DNA of 64,000 nucleotides from Microvirga makkahensis (GTDB lineage Bacteria > Pseudomonadota > Alphaproteobacteria > Rhizobiales > Beijerinckiaceae), in NCBI RefSeq assembly GCF_009830105.1, contig NZ_WURB01000005.1, positions 186,001 through 250,000 of the forward strand. Reading direction: 5' to 3'. Under the pieces are notes generated by a model. It was not told where the DNA came from, ran no database searches, and saw only the letters and a list, made by a program, of their open reading frames with translations. This document shows positions 8,437 to 17,380 of the stretch, in pieces; the stretch's first letter is position 1; each line of letters starts with the position of its first letter. Both the position numbers and the translations under genes were made by a program.

Positions 8437-9057
8437 TCAGTTGATGGTCGCGGCTTCGACAAAAAGAGCCATTCGGATCAGCTCGGAAAGACTCCGTGCC
8501 TCCATCTTCGCCATGACGTTCGAACGATGAATCTCAACGGTTCGAATGCTGATGTTAAGCTCATGAGCAATGACTTTGTTGGCTTTGCCCTCCACGAGAC
8601 GATCAAGAACCTGGCGCTCGCGCTGGGACAGGGACTGCAGGCGGGCCTGCGTCCTGAGCAGCTCCTGACTGCGTCGGACGCTTCTTTCGTCGCACACGAG
8701 CGCAAATCGAACTACCTCAAGAAAACGGTCTTCGCGGAAAGGCTTCTCTAAAAAGTCCACAGCTCCAGCCTTCATGGCTTCAACGGCAAGTGGAATGTCG
8801 GCGTGCCCCGTTACCACTACCACGGGTACATTGATCCCGCGCTCATTGAGGCGTCGAATGAATTCCAAGCCATCGATACCAGGCATGCGGACATCTGTAA
8901 CGATGCAGCATCTGCCAGGGTCCGTGACCTCTTTGAGAAACGAAGTAGCAGACTCGTACAAGCGGACATTCAAGCCAGCGGAAACCAGCAGGAAGGCAAG
9001 CGCTTTGCGAACCCCAAGATCGTCGTCCACCACGTAAACGACCGCCCCGCTCGACAT
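8437..9057 (-). CDS. FixJ-family response regulator
   Basis: A 206-residue two-domain regulator. The N-terminal receiver has the acidic pocket VVDDD, phospho-acceptor Asp in IVTDVRMPG, Thr in VVTGH and Lys in LEKPF. The C-terminal LuxR-type helix-turn-helix reads LSQRERQVLDRLVEG ... HELNISIRTVEIHR. This is the FixJ/NodW/TtrR architecture. No partner histidine kinase lies in the window. The gene is about 100 bp upstream of the heparinase-like gene on the same strand and could control it. It is divergent from the flgB operon across 524 bp. Confidence 0.9.
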   Translation of the reverse strand: MSSGAVVYVVDDDLGVRKALAFLLVSAGLNVRLYESATSFLKEVTDPGRCCIVTDVRMPGIDGLEFIRRLNERGINVPVVVVTGHADIPLAVEAMKAGAVDFLEKPFREDRFLEVVRFALVCDERSVRRSQELLRTQARLQSLSQRERQVLDRLVEGKANKVIAHELNISIRTVEIHRSNVMAKMEARSLSELIRMALFVEAATIN

Positions 9058-9581
9058 TGGCTCATTCTCCTATTTCTTGCCAAGGAAGAAGGCATCTGAT
9101 TTCAGGTGAATGCTGAAACGGATGGGAACATCTGCATATTCCTAGAGCAAACTGGCAGTGCGATTGCGACACTCGCTTTTATGGAGTGTGCTCCTAACCG
9201 TCTCAAGTCGCTTCTTCAAGGGCCATGCGGCGCGAGATCATTCGTCACATACGCTGCGCCCGTCGTTCGATCCGGCCGGAGTCCGTTTCATCGCAATGAA
9301 ATGCTCGTAACTATATACAATTCTGCCGGCACCACACGAAACTGAATAACAGACCATTGAATCGGCGAGCGGGAGTTCCTCCACGCAAGCTACAGAATCC
9401 ATGAACCTGCAAGGTGCTCTATGAAACCCGTGAGAGGTTCTCGCACCCAACAGAGTTAGTCTCCCGCCACACATTGGCGAAACGCTGCCGGTCGCAAGCC
9501 GATCCCGCCTCGGCGCCACGTCAGCCCCATGCAAGGTTGCATGCGTAAAAGTATCTTCACCATGATGGCTTGGAGATCACC
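9058..9581. promoter_or_regulatory. Divergent control region between the fixJ-like gene and flgB
   Basis: No convincing gene lies in these 524 bp. GCAAG cores occur at 9385-9389, 9408-9412, 9493-9497 and 9531-9535, an unusual density. The first (9379-9390, CTCCACGCAAGC) and last (9525-9536) fit the operon-head element; the middle two only share the core. The region probably holds the promoter of the long flgB operon and that of the fixJ-like gene. Confidence 0.55.
9525..9536 (+). promoter_or_regulatory. Flagellar operon-head motif, flgB copy
   Basis: CCCCATGCAAGG, preceded by TCAG, ends 45 bp before the flgB start. It aligns with CTTCRYGCAAGS found before fliF, motA, flgF, flgE, flhA and the chemoreceptor gene, differing at two positions. 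GTCAG lies 11 bp upstream of the GCAAG core as a possible second half-site. Confidence 0.6.
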
Positions 9582-9965
9582 GTGACGTCACCTGTCTATC
9601 TGTTCGATCTGGCATCGCGGCAGGCGAATTGGCTCGCTGCGCGTCAGACAACGATTTCGGGAAACATCGCAAATGCAAACACTCCGGGATACCGCGCAAG
9701 GGACGTCGAACCCTTCATCGATGTTCTGGACAAGACGAAACTAGCGATGACCGCTACTGACAACGAGCATATCGGGTTCGATGCATCGCGCCCTGAAAGC
9801 ATGAAAGTGAAAAGGGCTGACACATGGGATACCGTTTATTCGCGTAACTCAGTGAGTCTGGAACAGGAGTTGATCAAGGCCGGCGAGGTAGATCGGCAGC
9901 ACTCTTTGAACACCAGCATTGTCAAGGCATTTCACAGAATGCTGATGTCGACCGTGAGGGGATGA
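9582..9965 (+). CDS. flgB: FlgB proximal rod protein
   Basis: A 127-residue rod subunit. The N-terminal flagellar rod signature is clear: [35 protein letters not shown], where the last part is the conserved N-A-N-T-P-G-Y/F motif of axial proteins. The GTG at 9582 is chosen because GGAG lies 6 bases upstream; a TTG at 9570 is the alternative. FlgB, FlgC, FlgF and FlgG build the periplasmic rod after export through the type III apparatus. This is the first gene of a ten-gene operon ending with fliP, and its stop overlaps the flgC start (ATGA). Confidence 0.93.
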   Translation: MTSPVYLFDLASRQANWLAARQTTISGNIANANTPGYRARDVEPFIDVLDKTKLAMTATDNEHIGFDASRPESMKVKRADTWDTVYSRNSVSLEQELIKAGEVDRQHSLNTSIVKAFHRMLMSTVRG

Positions 9966-10384
9966 TAATGGTTGACCCCCTCATCGCATCCACAAAACTC
10001 TCGAGTGCTGGACTCGAAGCGCAATCGGCGCGCCTGCGAGTGATCTCCGAAAACGTCGCGAACGCTCAGTCAACCGGCCGGACACCGGGATCGGATCCCT
10101 ACGCGCGTAAAACGATCACATTCAAAAGCGAGCTGGACCGGGCTTTGGGCGCGTCCTCTGTTTCCGTGAAGGAGATCGGAAGGGATGAAACGCCGTTTCC
10201 AGTCGAGTATGACCCCGGGAACCCCGCTGCCGACGAAAACGGAATGGTGAAGAAGCCGAACGTCAACATGCTGATTGAAATGGCTGACATGCGCGAAGCC
10301 AACCGTTCATACCAAGCCAACCTGCAGATGATGAAGCAGGTGCGCGCAATGATCTCCTCAACTATTGACCTGATGAGAGGCTGA
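9962..10384 (+). CDS. flgC: FlgC proximal rod protein
   Basis: A 140-residue rod subunit. The N-terminal axial motif is present ([21 protein letters not shown]), as is the C-terminal FlgC signature [23 protein letters not shown] with the closing helix. The start overlaps the flgB stop by 4 bp. ATG codons at 9962 and 9968 are both possible. FliE follows 2 bp downstream, matching the usual flgB-flgC-fliE order. Confidence 0.95.
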   Translation: MIMVDPLIASTKLSSAGLEAQSARLRVISENVANAQSTGRTPGSDPYARKTITFKSELDRALGASSVSVKEIGRDETPFPVEYDPGNPAADENGMVKKPNVNMLIEMADMREANRSYQANLQMMKQVRAMISSTIDLMRG

Positions 10385-10386
10385 CA

Positions 10387-10719
10387 ATGATCAGTGCCGC
10401 ATCTTCAATCTCCTCTGTTATCGACCACGCGTCTCCTATCGCCTCTTCGTCCAGTGCGGCAATCAGGGCAACCGTCGGGGCGCCATCAATCGGGACCGCA
10501 CAAGTCAGCTTCCACGATACGATGGCGCAGGTCGCTTCATCCGCAATCGATACCCTGAAGGCGGGAGAAGCATCATCAATTGCCGGTATCCAGGGGAAGG
10601 CGTCAGTGCAGCAGGTAGCGGAAGCTGTAATGGCCGCAGAACAAACTCTTCAGACGGCGATCGCAATTCGCGACAAGGTCGTCGCCGCCTACCAGGAAAT
10701 CGCGCGGATGGCGATCTAA
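10387..10719 (+). CDS. fliE: FliE hook-basal body adaptor
   Basis: A 110-residue protein whose C-terminal half matches Fli[36 protein letters not shown]. FliE joins the MS ring (FliF) and export gate to the rod. The Ser/Ala-rich first 50 residues are poorly conserved, as usual. It lies between flgC and flgG with 2 and 10 bp spacing. Confidence 0.92.
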   Translation: MISAASSISSVIDHASPIASSSSAAIRATVGAPSIGTAQVSFHDTMAQVASSAIDTLKAGEASSIAGIQGKASVQQVAEAVMAAEQTLQTAIAIRDKVVAAYQEIARMAI

Positions 10720-10729
10720 GGAGAGTGCC

Positions 10730-11518
10730 ATGAGAGCTCTTGCTATTGCTGCGACGGGCATGAATGCTCAGCAGCTCAACGTCGAAGTCATTGCCAATAA
10801 CATCTCGAACGTGAACACCACCGCGTTCAAGAGTGCTCGTGCCGAATTCACGGATCTTCTCTATCAGGTGGAGCGCGCTCAGGCAGTCCCAAATCAAACC
10901 GGGGCAAGTCCGGTTCCTGAAGGCGCGATGCTCGGCCTCGGCGTTCGCGCAGCAGCCATTCGTAATCTTCACCGTCAGGGAACACTGACCAGTACATCCA
11001 ACCAATTCGATCTCGCTCTGAACGGGCGTGGTTGGTTTCAGGTGGATTCGCCCAACGGCGAAACGGTCTATACCCGGGCCGGCGCTTTCAACAAGAATGC
11101 CAACGGGCAGCTCGTTACGCTCGATGGCTATACGCTTAACCCGCCAATCATTATTCCCGAGGACGCTATCGACGTTACTGTCAACGAGTCGGGCGAGGTT
11201 TTCGCGAAGATTGCCGGGCAGGTCGAGCCTCAGAACATCGGCCAGTTGATGATTGCAAACTTCGCGAACGATGCGGGCCTTGAGCCGCTCGGCGGCAATT
11301 ATTATCGGGAGACACTCGCATCCGGAGTGCCCAATGTCGGTGCGCCAGCAGATCCTGGATTCGGGAGGGTTCACCAAGGATATCTCGAGGCCTCTAACGT
11401 GGATGCCATCAAGGAAATTACAAACCTCATTACCGCCCAACGGGCGTTCGAGATGAACTCGAAGGTCATTCAAGCAGCGGATGACATGGCAGGGACGGTG
11501 TCAAAGGGCATTCGTTGA
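10730..11518 (+). CDS. flgG: FlgG distal rod protein
   Basis: A 262-residue distal rod protein of normal length. Conserved segments are the N-terminal [20 protein letters not shown] and [18 protein letters not shown] motif, the central [12 protein letters not shown], and the C-terminal [29 protein letters not shown] signature shared by FlgG, FlgE and FlgF. GGAGAG lies 5 bases before the ATG. The following flgA start lies just beyond its stop. Confidence 0.97.
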   Translation: MRALAIAATGMNAQQLNVEVIANNISNVNTTAFKSARAEFTDLLYQVERAQAVPNQTGASPVPEGAMLGLGVRAAAIRNLHRQGTLTSTSNQFDLALNGRGWFQVDSPNGETVYTRAGAFNKNANGQLVTLDGYTLNPPIIIPEDAIDVTVNESGEVFAKIAGQVEPQNIGQLMIANFANDAGLEPLGGNYYRETLASGVPNVGAPADPGFGRVHQGYLEASNVDAIKEITNLITAQRAFEMNSKVIQAADDMAGTVSKGIR

Positions 11519-11541
11519 GTGACATGAGACCGAGGAAATCC

Positions 11542-12003
11542 ATGAAAACGTTGCTTCGCTGTGCGGTTGCCGGAGCCTTGATTGCCGCCACAGTTCAAGG
11601 GGCCGTCGGCGAGGAGCGGGTTCTCCCGGTTCCTGCGGTGACGATTTACCCTGGCGACATGATCAGCGAAGCCATGCTCAAGGATCGGGCGTTCCCTGAG
11701 AATTATCGTTTCCGGACGGCGGTCGTGGAGTCTCCGCGGGTTCTTGCCGGCAAAACGGCTCGACGAACATTACGGCCTGGAGAGCCGATACCTTTGAACG
11801 CTGTCGATGACCCTAAGCTCGTAACGCGCGGTGTTCAGGCGGCAATCCTGTTCGAAGAGGGCGGATTGTCGATCACCGGGGTCGGGATTCCTCTGCAGTC
11901 CGGTGCTTTGGGTGAGACGATCCAGGTTAAGAACGTCGACAGTGGGCGAATCATTACGGGCCGAGTTCAATCCGACGGCAGGATCAGGATCGGCATTCAA
12001 TGA
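11542..12003 (+). CDS. flgA: FlgA P-ring assembly chaperone
   Basis: A 153-residue secreted protein. It has a signal peptide at residues 1-25 (MKTLLRCAVAGALIAATVQGAVG) and a C-terminal SAF-like domain with RTLRPGEPIPLNAVDDPKLVTRG and the closing DSGRIITGRVQSDGRI typical of FlgA. FlgA assists polymerisation of FlgI into the P ring in the periplasm. Start 11542 is chosen for its GAGG element 6 bases upstream and the immediate signal peptide; ATG 11524 is in frame. It is adjacent to its client gene flgI with a 4-bp overlap. Confidence 0.92.
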   Translation: MKTLLRCAVAGALIAATVQGAVGEERVLPVPAVTIYPGDMISEAMLKDRAFPENYRFRTAVVESPRVLAGKTARRTLRPGEPIPLNAVDDPKLVTRGVQAAILFEEGGLSITGVGIPLQSGALGETIQVKNVDSGRIITGRVQSDGRIRIGIQ

Positions 12004-13100
12004 TCATGCGGATTATACTCTTCATCCTGGGGATTCTCGTAACGTCCCACACCATGGCTGCGACGCGCATCAAGGATGTGGCGAATGTCCAAGGCGTGCG
12101 CGATAACCAGCTGATCGGCTACGGACTGGTGATGGGGCTACAGGGCACTGGCGACACGCTTCGCAACTCCCAGTTTACCGAACAGGCCCTCCAGTCGATG
12201 CTGGATCGAATGGGTGTGAACGTCCGAGACATCAACCTGCGGACCAGAAATGTCGCTGCCGTCATTGTCACGGCTGATCTTCCTCCCTTTGTGGGAGCTG
12301 GTTCGAGGATCGATGTGACTGTGACTTCTATGGGTGACGCGACCTCTCTGAAGGGAGGTACACTGATGCTGACTGCTCTCCAGGGCGGCGATGGACAGGT
12401 TTATGCAGTGGCTCAGGGTGCCATTGTGGTGTCTGGCTTCTCAGCGCAGGGACAGGCCGAAACATTAACCTCGGGCGTTGCGACGTCGGGCCGCATCGCA
12501 AATGGCGCACTCGTCGAACGAGAAGTACGAGGCGGTTTCGATGCGGTCGGGACGCTCGCCTTCGAGCTCAAGAACCCGGATTACAAGACGGCTACGCTCG
12601 TTACGGACGCCATCAATCAATACGCGCAGTATCGATATGGCACGCGCGTGGCTGCTCCGAAGGACTTCCGCACGATCGTGCTCCAGCGGCCGAAGAGCAT
12701 TGCGCCGACACGGTTCATCGCCGAACTGGGAGATCTGGAAATCCAGCCTGACATGCCGGCGCGCATTGTGGTCGATCAGAGAACAGGCACTGTTGTGATC
12801 GGCAAGAATGTGCAGATCTCGACCGTTGCAATTACGCATGGTGCGCTGACGATCCGCGTTACCGAAATGCCTGAGGTTTCACAACCTGATCCATTGTCGT
12901 TCGGGCAGACGGCAGTGGTTCCTAGGACCCAGGTCTTGGCTGCGGAGGAGCGGGTACCCCTTGCGATTGTCAGGGGATCGGACCTTCAGACCCTGGTCAA
13001 GGGCTTGAATCAGATGGGCCTGAAGCCATCGGACGTTATCGCCATCCTTCAGGCGGTGAAAACAGCCGGAGCTTTGCAAGCGGAACTGGTGGTGCAGTAA
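12000..13100 (+). CDS. flgI: FlgI P-ring protein
   Basis: A 366-residue periplasmic ring protein of normal length with a signal peptide cleaved after about residue 20 (SHTMA-ATRIKD). Conserved family blocks are IKDVANVQGVRDNQLIGYGLVMGLQGTGD and the C-terminal LVKGLNQMGLKPSDVIAILQAVKTAGALQAEL. It overlaps the flgA stop by 4 bp and shares its last base with the motE start. It forms the bushing around the rod in the peptidoglycan layer. Confidence 0.97.
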   Translation: MIMRIILFILGILVTSHTMAATRIKDVANVQGVRDNQLIGYGLVMGLQGTGDTLRNSQFTEQALQSMLDRMGVNVRDINLRTRNVAAVIVTADLPPFVGAGSRIDVTVTSMGDATSLKGGTLMLTALQGGDGQVYAVAQGAIVVSGFSAQGQAETLTSGVATSGRIANGALVEREVRGGFDAVGTLAFELKNPDYKTATLVTDAINQYAQYRYGTRVAAPKDFRTIVLQRPKSIAPTRFIAELGDLEIQPDMPARIVVDQRTGTVVIGKNVQISTVAITHGALTIRVTEMPEVSQPDPLSFGQTAVVPRTQVLAAEERVPLAIVRGSDLQTLVKGLNQMGLKPSDVIAILQAVKTAGALQAELVVQ

Positions 13101-13606
13101 TGAAGAAGATAGGTGATGCGCTCGCGCAAGTGTTCATACTCGGCGTGATCTCGACTCCACTCCTCACAGCAGAGGCGGCCGCTCAGGAAAAATCCGTTGA
13201 GGCCAAGGGCACGAACTTCTGCGCAAATATTGCCGATGCCGCTGCGGATGCCCGCTATGCTCTCCAGAAGGCGGAACTTGCCAACATGGAGAAGGAGATC
13301 GAAGGAAGACTCAAGATCCTCGAAGCGAAGCGCGCCGAATATGAAGAATGGCTGCGTCGTCGCAACGAAGTGCTTAAGAAAGCCGATGAGACGGTCGTGG
13401 CGATCTACTCGCGCATGCGCCCGGATGCGGCTGCCCTGCAACTGATCAATATGGAAGAGGAAATTGCGGCGGCCGTCATCGCCAGGCTCAGCCCGCGGAT
13501 TGCCAGTGCCGTTCTGAACGAAATGGAGCCGGCGCGCGCGGCTCAGCTGGCCAGTATCATCACGGATGCTCCCAAAAGAGTTGCGAGCAATGGGGGGAAA
13601 GAGTGA
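13100..13606 (+). CDS. motE: MotE, chaperone of MotC
   Basis: A 168-residue periplasmic protein with an N-terminal signal peptide (cleavage near AEAAAQ), a coiled coil at about residues 50-105 (LQKAELANMEKEIEGRLKILEAKRAEYEEW) and a C-terminal MgtE-N-like fold (MEEEIAAAVIARLSPRIASAVLNEM). In Sinorhizobium MotE stabilises MotC and is needed for motor rotation. It lies between flgI and flgH with overlapping codons at both ends, the arrangement seen in other Rhizobiales. Confidence 0.88.
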   Translation: MKKIGDALAQVFILGVISTPLLTAEAAAQEKSVEAKGTNFCANIADAAADARYALQKAELANMEKEIEGRLKILEAKRAEYEEWLRRRNEVLKKADETVVAIYSRMRPDAAALQLINMEEEIAAAVIARLSPRIASAVLNEMEPARAAQLASIITDAPKRVASNGGKE

Positions 13607-14301
13607 AGTCCGTCGTTGCTATTGCAAGCATCTGCCTTCTCGCCGCCTGTGCGACACGTCCGGAGGACATCGGACGTGAGCCGGCGATGACTCCAGTCGG
13701 CTCGGGGATCTTCGTAGAACGAGAGCCCCTTCCTCATGTGTTCAAGGACACGACGGGCACGGCTCCGAATTCCACATGGAGCAACGCCAGCGCCGATCTG
13801 TTCACGAGCCCGCGCGCGCGACAGGTTGGAGACATCGTGACCGTCAACATCCAGATTGATGACAAAGCTCAGTTCGACAATGCGAGCGACCGGTCTCGTA
13901 CATCATCGTTTGATGCAGGTCTGAGCTATGGCTTTGCCTTCAAGGGCTGGCAGGCCGATGGAGTGGCCGATGTAGGCCTGGACTCGTTATCATCCTCCAA
14001 AGGGCAGGGGACGATTGATCGTTCCGAAAAGTTGCGCCTCTCTGTTGCGGCGGTGGTGACCGAGGTTCTTCCGAATGGAAACGTGATTATCAGCGGCTCG
14101 CAGGAGGTTCGGGTGAACTACGAGGTGCGGGTTCTGAATATTGCCGGCATCGTCCGCCCCCGCGACATTTCACCCAGAAACACGATCAGCTACGACAAGA
14201 TCGCGGAGGCACGCGTCTCCTATGGTGGACGGGGACGCATCATGGAAGTGCAGCAGCCTTCGTATGGACAGCAGATCTTCGATGCTGTGACCCCGTTCTG
14301 A
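13603..14301 (+). CDS. flgH: FlgH L-ring lipoprotein
   Basis: A 232-residue outer-membrane ring lipoprotein. The start is GTG, overlapping the motE stop. The lipobox LLAAC puts the acylated Cys at residue 16. The core contains ARQVGDIVTVNIQIDDKAQFDN and the C-terminal GIVRPRDISPRNTISYDKIAEARVSYGGRG block of FlgH. It is normal length for the family. Confidence 0.96.
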   Translation: MKSVVAIASICLLAACATRPEDIGREPAMTPVGSGIFVEREPLPHVFKDTTGTAPNSTWSNASADLFTSPRARQVGDIVTVNIQIDDKAQFDNASDRSRTSSFDAGLSYGFAFKGWQADGVADVGLDSLSSSKGQGTIDRSEKLRLSVAAVVTEVLPNGNVIISGSQEVRVNYEVRVLNIAGIVRPRDISPRNTISYDKIAEARVSYGGRGRIMEVQQPSYGQQIFDAVTPF

Positions 14302-14318
14302 GAAGGTTAACGGACCCT

Positions 14319-14828
14319 ATGGCAGAGAACTTGGCGCTTCCCTCTCGATCAGGCCAGGCATCCTCACGAGAGGAAGGCAGAAGTCCGCTTCTTGCACTCG
14401 GTTTGCTCACGCTCCTGTCGGGGATTGTCGGCAGCGGTTTCGGGCTGTCCATCGTGTCGAATATCGAAAAAAGAGTCGAGGAAAGGTATCGATCGCAGCC
14501 CGAAGCGCCGGGGGAGGCGAGCCCCTACGCCGGCGACATCATGATCAAGAAACTAGATCCCGTCGTAACCAACCTGGCTGGTTCCGAAACGGATTGGATT
14601 CGCCTCGAAGCGTCCATCGTCTACAAAGGGGGCTTCGAGGCGAATCCTGATCTCCTGTCGGCTGAAGCAAGGCAGGACATCCTTGCATATCTGAGAACCG
14701 TTACATTGGCACAAATCCAGGGTCCGAGCGGCCTTCTTCACGTGAGAGAGGACCTCAACGAGCGGATAAGGCTGAGGTCAAAGGGCGCGGTTCAGGAACT
14801 GGTTCTCGAAACTCTCGTGGTGCAATGA
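14319..14828 (+). CDS. fliL: FliL basal-body protein
   Basis: A 169-residue bitopic inner-membrane protein. One transmembrane helix lies at about residues 27-47 (LLALGLLTLLSGIVGSGFGL) and is followed by a periplasmic stomatin-like domain with DPVVTNLAGSETDWIRLEASIVYKG. The end reads LRSKGAVQELVLETLVVQ. FliL surrounds stators and raises torque. It precedes fliP as in other Rhizobiales. A second, weaker FliL-like protein is encoded at 39962. Confidence 0.93.
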   Translation: MAENLALPSRSGQASSREEGRSPLLALGLLTLLSGIVGSGFGLSIVSNIEKRVEERYRSQPEAPGEASPYAGDIMIKKLDPVVTNLAGSETDWIRLEASIVYKGGFEANPDLLSAEARQDILAYLRTVTLAQIQGPSGLLHVREDLNERIRLRSKGAVQELVLETLVVQ

Positions 14829-14904
14829 TCCGAGGGTGGCTCCGGAGACGTTCGGTTCATCGTCAATACGACTTATTGCATCTATGATACGAAAGCATTT
14901 GTAC

Positions 14905-15648
14905 ATGCGCATCCGTTCTATACTCACGAGCCTGATCATTCTGCTCGTGACGGGAGCCGAAGCATATTCTCAAGTTCCAAGCCTTGAGAGTCTCCTTCCG
15001 CCGAGCGAAGGTGCGGCAAGCGGCCGAATGATCCAGATCATCGTTCTGCTGACCGTTCTCTCCCTCGCGCCAGGACTCCTCATCATGGTGACGAGCTTTA
15101 CGCGATTCGTCGTGGCATTCTCATTCCTCCGTTCCGGGCTTGGTCTTCAGAGTACTCCGGCCAATATATTTCTGATCAGTCTCTCCCTTTTCATGACCTT
15201 TTTCGTCATGGGCCCTACTTTCGACAAAGCCTGGAATGAGGGAGTTCGCCCTCTCACGGAGAACAGGATCACGGAAGCAGAGGCATTCACCAGAACAACC
15301 GATCCATTTCGTGAGTTCATGCTCGCTCATGTTCGACCGAAGGATCTTCAGACATTCATCGATCTTTCATCCGCGAACTATCCAGCCGCAAGTGAAGGCG
15401 AGAAGATCGATCTTCGTATTCTCATTCCCGCATTCATGATTTCGGAGCTGAGAAGAGGGTTCGAGATCGGATTCTTGATTGCTCTTCCGTTTCTGGTGAT
15501 TGACATGATCGTGGCGACCCTCGTGATGTCCATGGGCATGATGATGATGCCGCCGACGGTTCTGGCACTTCCATTCAAAATTCTGTTCTTCGTACTCATC
15601 GATGGCTGGAACATTCTCGTGAGTGGACTGGTCAGGTCCTACTTTTGA
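14905..15648 (+). CDS. fliP: FliP export-gate protein
   Basis: FliP, with FliQ and FliR, forms the export gate in the inner membrane. It has a cleavable-type signal (LIILLVTGAEAYSQ) and the typical helices with LAPGLLIMVTSFTRFVVAFSFLR, FLISLSLFMTFFVMGP and the C-terminal MGMMMMPPTVLALPFKILFFVLIDGW. Length is 247 residues from 14905. The ATG at 14884 (254 residues) and a GTG at 14836 are alternatives, and no start has a strong ribosome site. It is the last gene of the flgB operon. Confidence 0.95.
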   Translation: MRIRSILTSLIILLVTGAEAYSQVPSLESLLPPSEGAASGRMIQIIVLLTVLSLAPGLLIMVTSFTRFVVAFSFLRSGLGLQSTPANIFLISLSLFMTFFVMGPTFDKAWNEGVRPLTENRITEAEAFTRTTDPFREFMLAHVRPKDLQTFIDLSSANYPAASEGEKIDLRILIPAFMISELRRGFEIGFLIALPFLVIDMIVATLVMSMGMMMMPPTVLALPFKILFFVLIDGWNILVSGLVRSYF

Positions 15649-15669
15649 GCTCCCCGAGAGAGCAGCAAT

Positions 15670-15681
15670 CTTCACGCAAGG
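15670..15681 (+). promoter_or_regulatory. Flagellar operon-head motif, fliF copy
   Basis: CTTCACGCAAGG ends 52 bp before the fliF start, in the 85-bp gap after fliP. GCAAT at 15665-15669 lies exactly 11 bp upstream of the GCAAG core, forming an imperfect direct repeat with one helical turn of spacing. Confidence 0.65.
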
Positions 15682-15733
15682 TTATTGAAGCAAGAAGGAA
15701 TCTCGATACGCCTCATCATAGCCGAGATTCTCA

Positions 15734-17380
15734 ATGCCCGGTCGTCAGCATGCCGAAAGATTGTGGACTAGCCTGATGCAGCTTGGGGCTCGCCGTTTGG
15801 CAGCTCTGGCCGCAATTGGAATTGTGGTGTTCCTCACCGTCGGTGTTGGTGCCTATTATCTCAGCCGGCCGGCTCAGGAGACGCTCTATACAGGTCTGGA
15901 TCGTGAAGATATCAGCCGAATGGGAGCTGTTCTCAAGGATGCAGGAATTCCTTTCGACGTCAGCTCCGATGGAACTTCGCTACTCGTCAGCTACGGCAAC
16001 ACGGCTCAGGCGCGTATGCTGCTGGCCGAGAAGGGGCTGCCGCACAGCACAAAGTCCGGGTACGAGCTCTTCAACGATCTCGGCTCCCTAGGCCTGACTT
16101 CCTTTATGCAGGAAGTCACCAAAGTACGCGCACTTGAAGGTGAACTCGCCCGCACCATCCAGGGCATGAAGGGCGTCAAGGCAGCCCGTGTCCATCTTGT
16201 TCTTCCCGAGCCCGGCTCATTCCGTCGTGAGCAGCAGCCGGCATCGGCATCCGTCGTAATCCGTACGTCGCCAGCCGACGATGACTCATCCGCCCAGGCT
16301 ATCCGCCATCTCGTGGCGGCGGCCATTCCTGGAATGTCGGTCGACAAAGTGACGGTGATGAACACCGAGGGCACGCTCCTTGCCTCGGGAGACGATTCTG
16401 CCAACGCTTCCTCGGGCAAGCTCGCAAATCTTGAGAAGACCGTGGGTCTTGAGATTCAGGACAGCATACGGCGGACTCTTTCTCCTTATCTTGGCATCGG
16501 CAACTTCGAAATCAGCGTTGCGGCTCGCCTCAATACCGACAAGGTGAGCACCAACGAGACGATATTCAACCCGGATTCTAAGGTTGAGCGCTCCATACGG
16601 ACGGTCAGGGAGACTGAGGTCTCTCAGAACAGAACCGGCCAGCGCCCAACCACGGTTCAGCAGAACCTCCCGGAGGAGACTGTCCGCACTGATTCCAGCG
16701 ACAGCTCGAGTGAGGACAATCAACGGCGCGAGGAGCTGACGAACTTCGAGATTTCCTCTAAGACGATCCAGACCATCAGCGACGGCTACTCCATCCGAAA
16801 CCTTTCGGTCGCGGTTCTCGTCAACAGATCCCGCATCACAGCTCTCCTCGGCGAGGGGGCAGGCCCGGCCGAGATCGATGAAAAGGTCGCCGAGATCGAA
16901 CAGCTGGTATCTTCGGCCGCCGGGTTCAGAAAGGATCGCGGCGACCAGATCAAGGTTGCTGCCGTGAGCTTTGTCGATGACAGCGGTGTGCTGCAACCGG
17001 TCCCGGGTCCGTCTGTGGCCGAGATCATGATGCGTCAGTTCGGTACTGTCGTGAATGCTCTTACCGTTCTCGCGCTCTGCGCAATGCTGATCTGGTTCGG
17101 GTTGCGTCCAGCTGTTCGCATGCTTGTTGCGCGCCACCAGGCAGACTTGGAGATCCAGCGCGAACAAATGAGTTCCTTGGCCGCAGCAGAAGCCGCCAGG
17201 GAGATTCCGGTCGCAGAGCAGGATCAAGTGATGAGCCAGCCCGCTCTCGAGGACAATTCAAGTCAGCCCTTGATCGAGCTGCCGCGGACGCCGCAGCGCA
17301 AGCTGGAACAGATCGTTGAACTCAGCGAGGAGCAGGCAGCTGCAATTCTCAAGCAATGGCTCCAGCAAGAGGCGGCGTGA
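15734..17380 (+). CDS. fliF: FliF MS-ring protein
   Basis: A 548-residue inner-membrane ring protein with two transmembrane helices, at about residues 18-40 (LAALAAIGIVVFLTVGVGAYYL) and 437-457 (VVNALTVLALCAMLIWFGL). Family blocks include LYTGLDREDISRMGAVLKDAGIPF, GLTSFMQEVTKVRALEGELARTIQ and VKAARVHLVLPEP. The C terminus is the FliG-binding tail (QIVELSEEQAAAILKQWLQQE). This is the first gene of its operon, preceded by the operon-head motif. Its stop overlaps the next start (ATGA). Confidence 0.97.
   Translation: MPGRQHAERLWTSLMQLGARRLAALAAIGIVVFLTVGVGAYYLSRPAQETLYTGLDREDISRMGAVLKDAGIPFDVSSDGTSLLVSYGNTAQARMLLAEKGLPHSTKSGYELFNDLGSLGLTSFMQEVTKVRALEGELARTIQGMKGVKAARVHLVLPEPGSFRREQQPASASVVIRTSPADDDSSAQAIRHLVAAAIPGMSVDKVTVMNTEGTLLASGDDSANASSGKLANLEKTVGLEIQDSIRRTLSPYLGIGNFEISVAARLNTDKVSTNETIFNPDSKVERSIRTVRETEVSQNRTGQRPTTVQQNLPEETVRTDSSDSSSEDNQRREELTNFEISSKTIQTISDGYSIRNLSVAVLVNRSRITALLGEGAGPAEIDEKVAEIEQLVSSAAGFRKDRGDQIKVAAVSFVDDSGVLQPVPGPSVAEIMMRQFGTVVNALTVLALCAMLIWFGLRPAVRMLVARHQADLEIQREQMSSLAAAEAAREIPVAEQDQVMSQPALEDNSSQPLIELPRTPQRKLEQIVELSEEQAAAILKQWLQQEAA

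Noticed and set aside
9106..9345. 79-codon frame between the fixJ-like gene and flgB
   Set aside because: No family, signal or transmembrane pattern; it sits in a control region with repeated GCAAG cores.
10505..11473. A 322-codon antisense frame over fliE and flgG
   Set aside because: flgG is unmistakable on the plus strand; the antisense product is not protein-like in composition.
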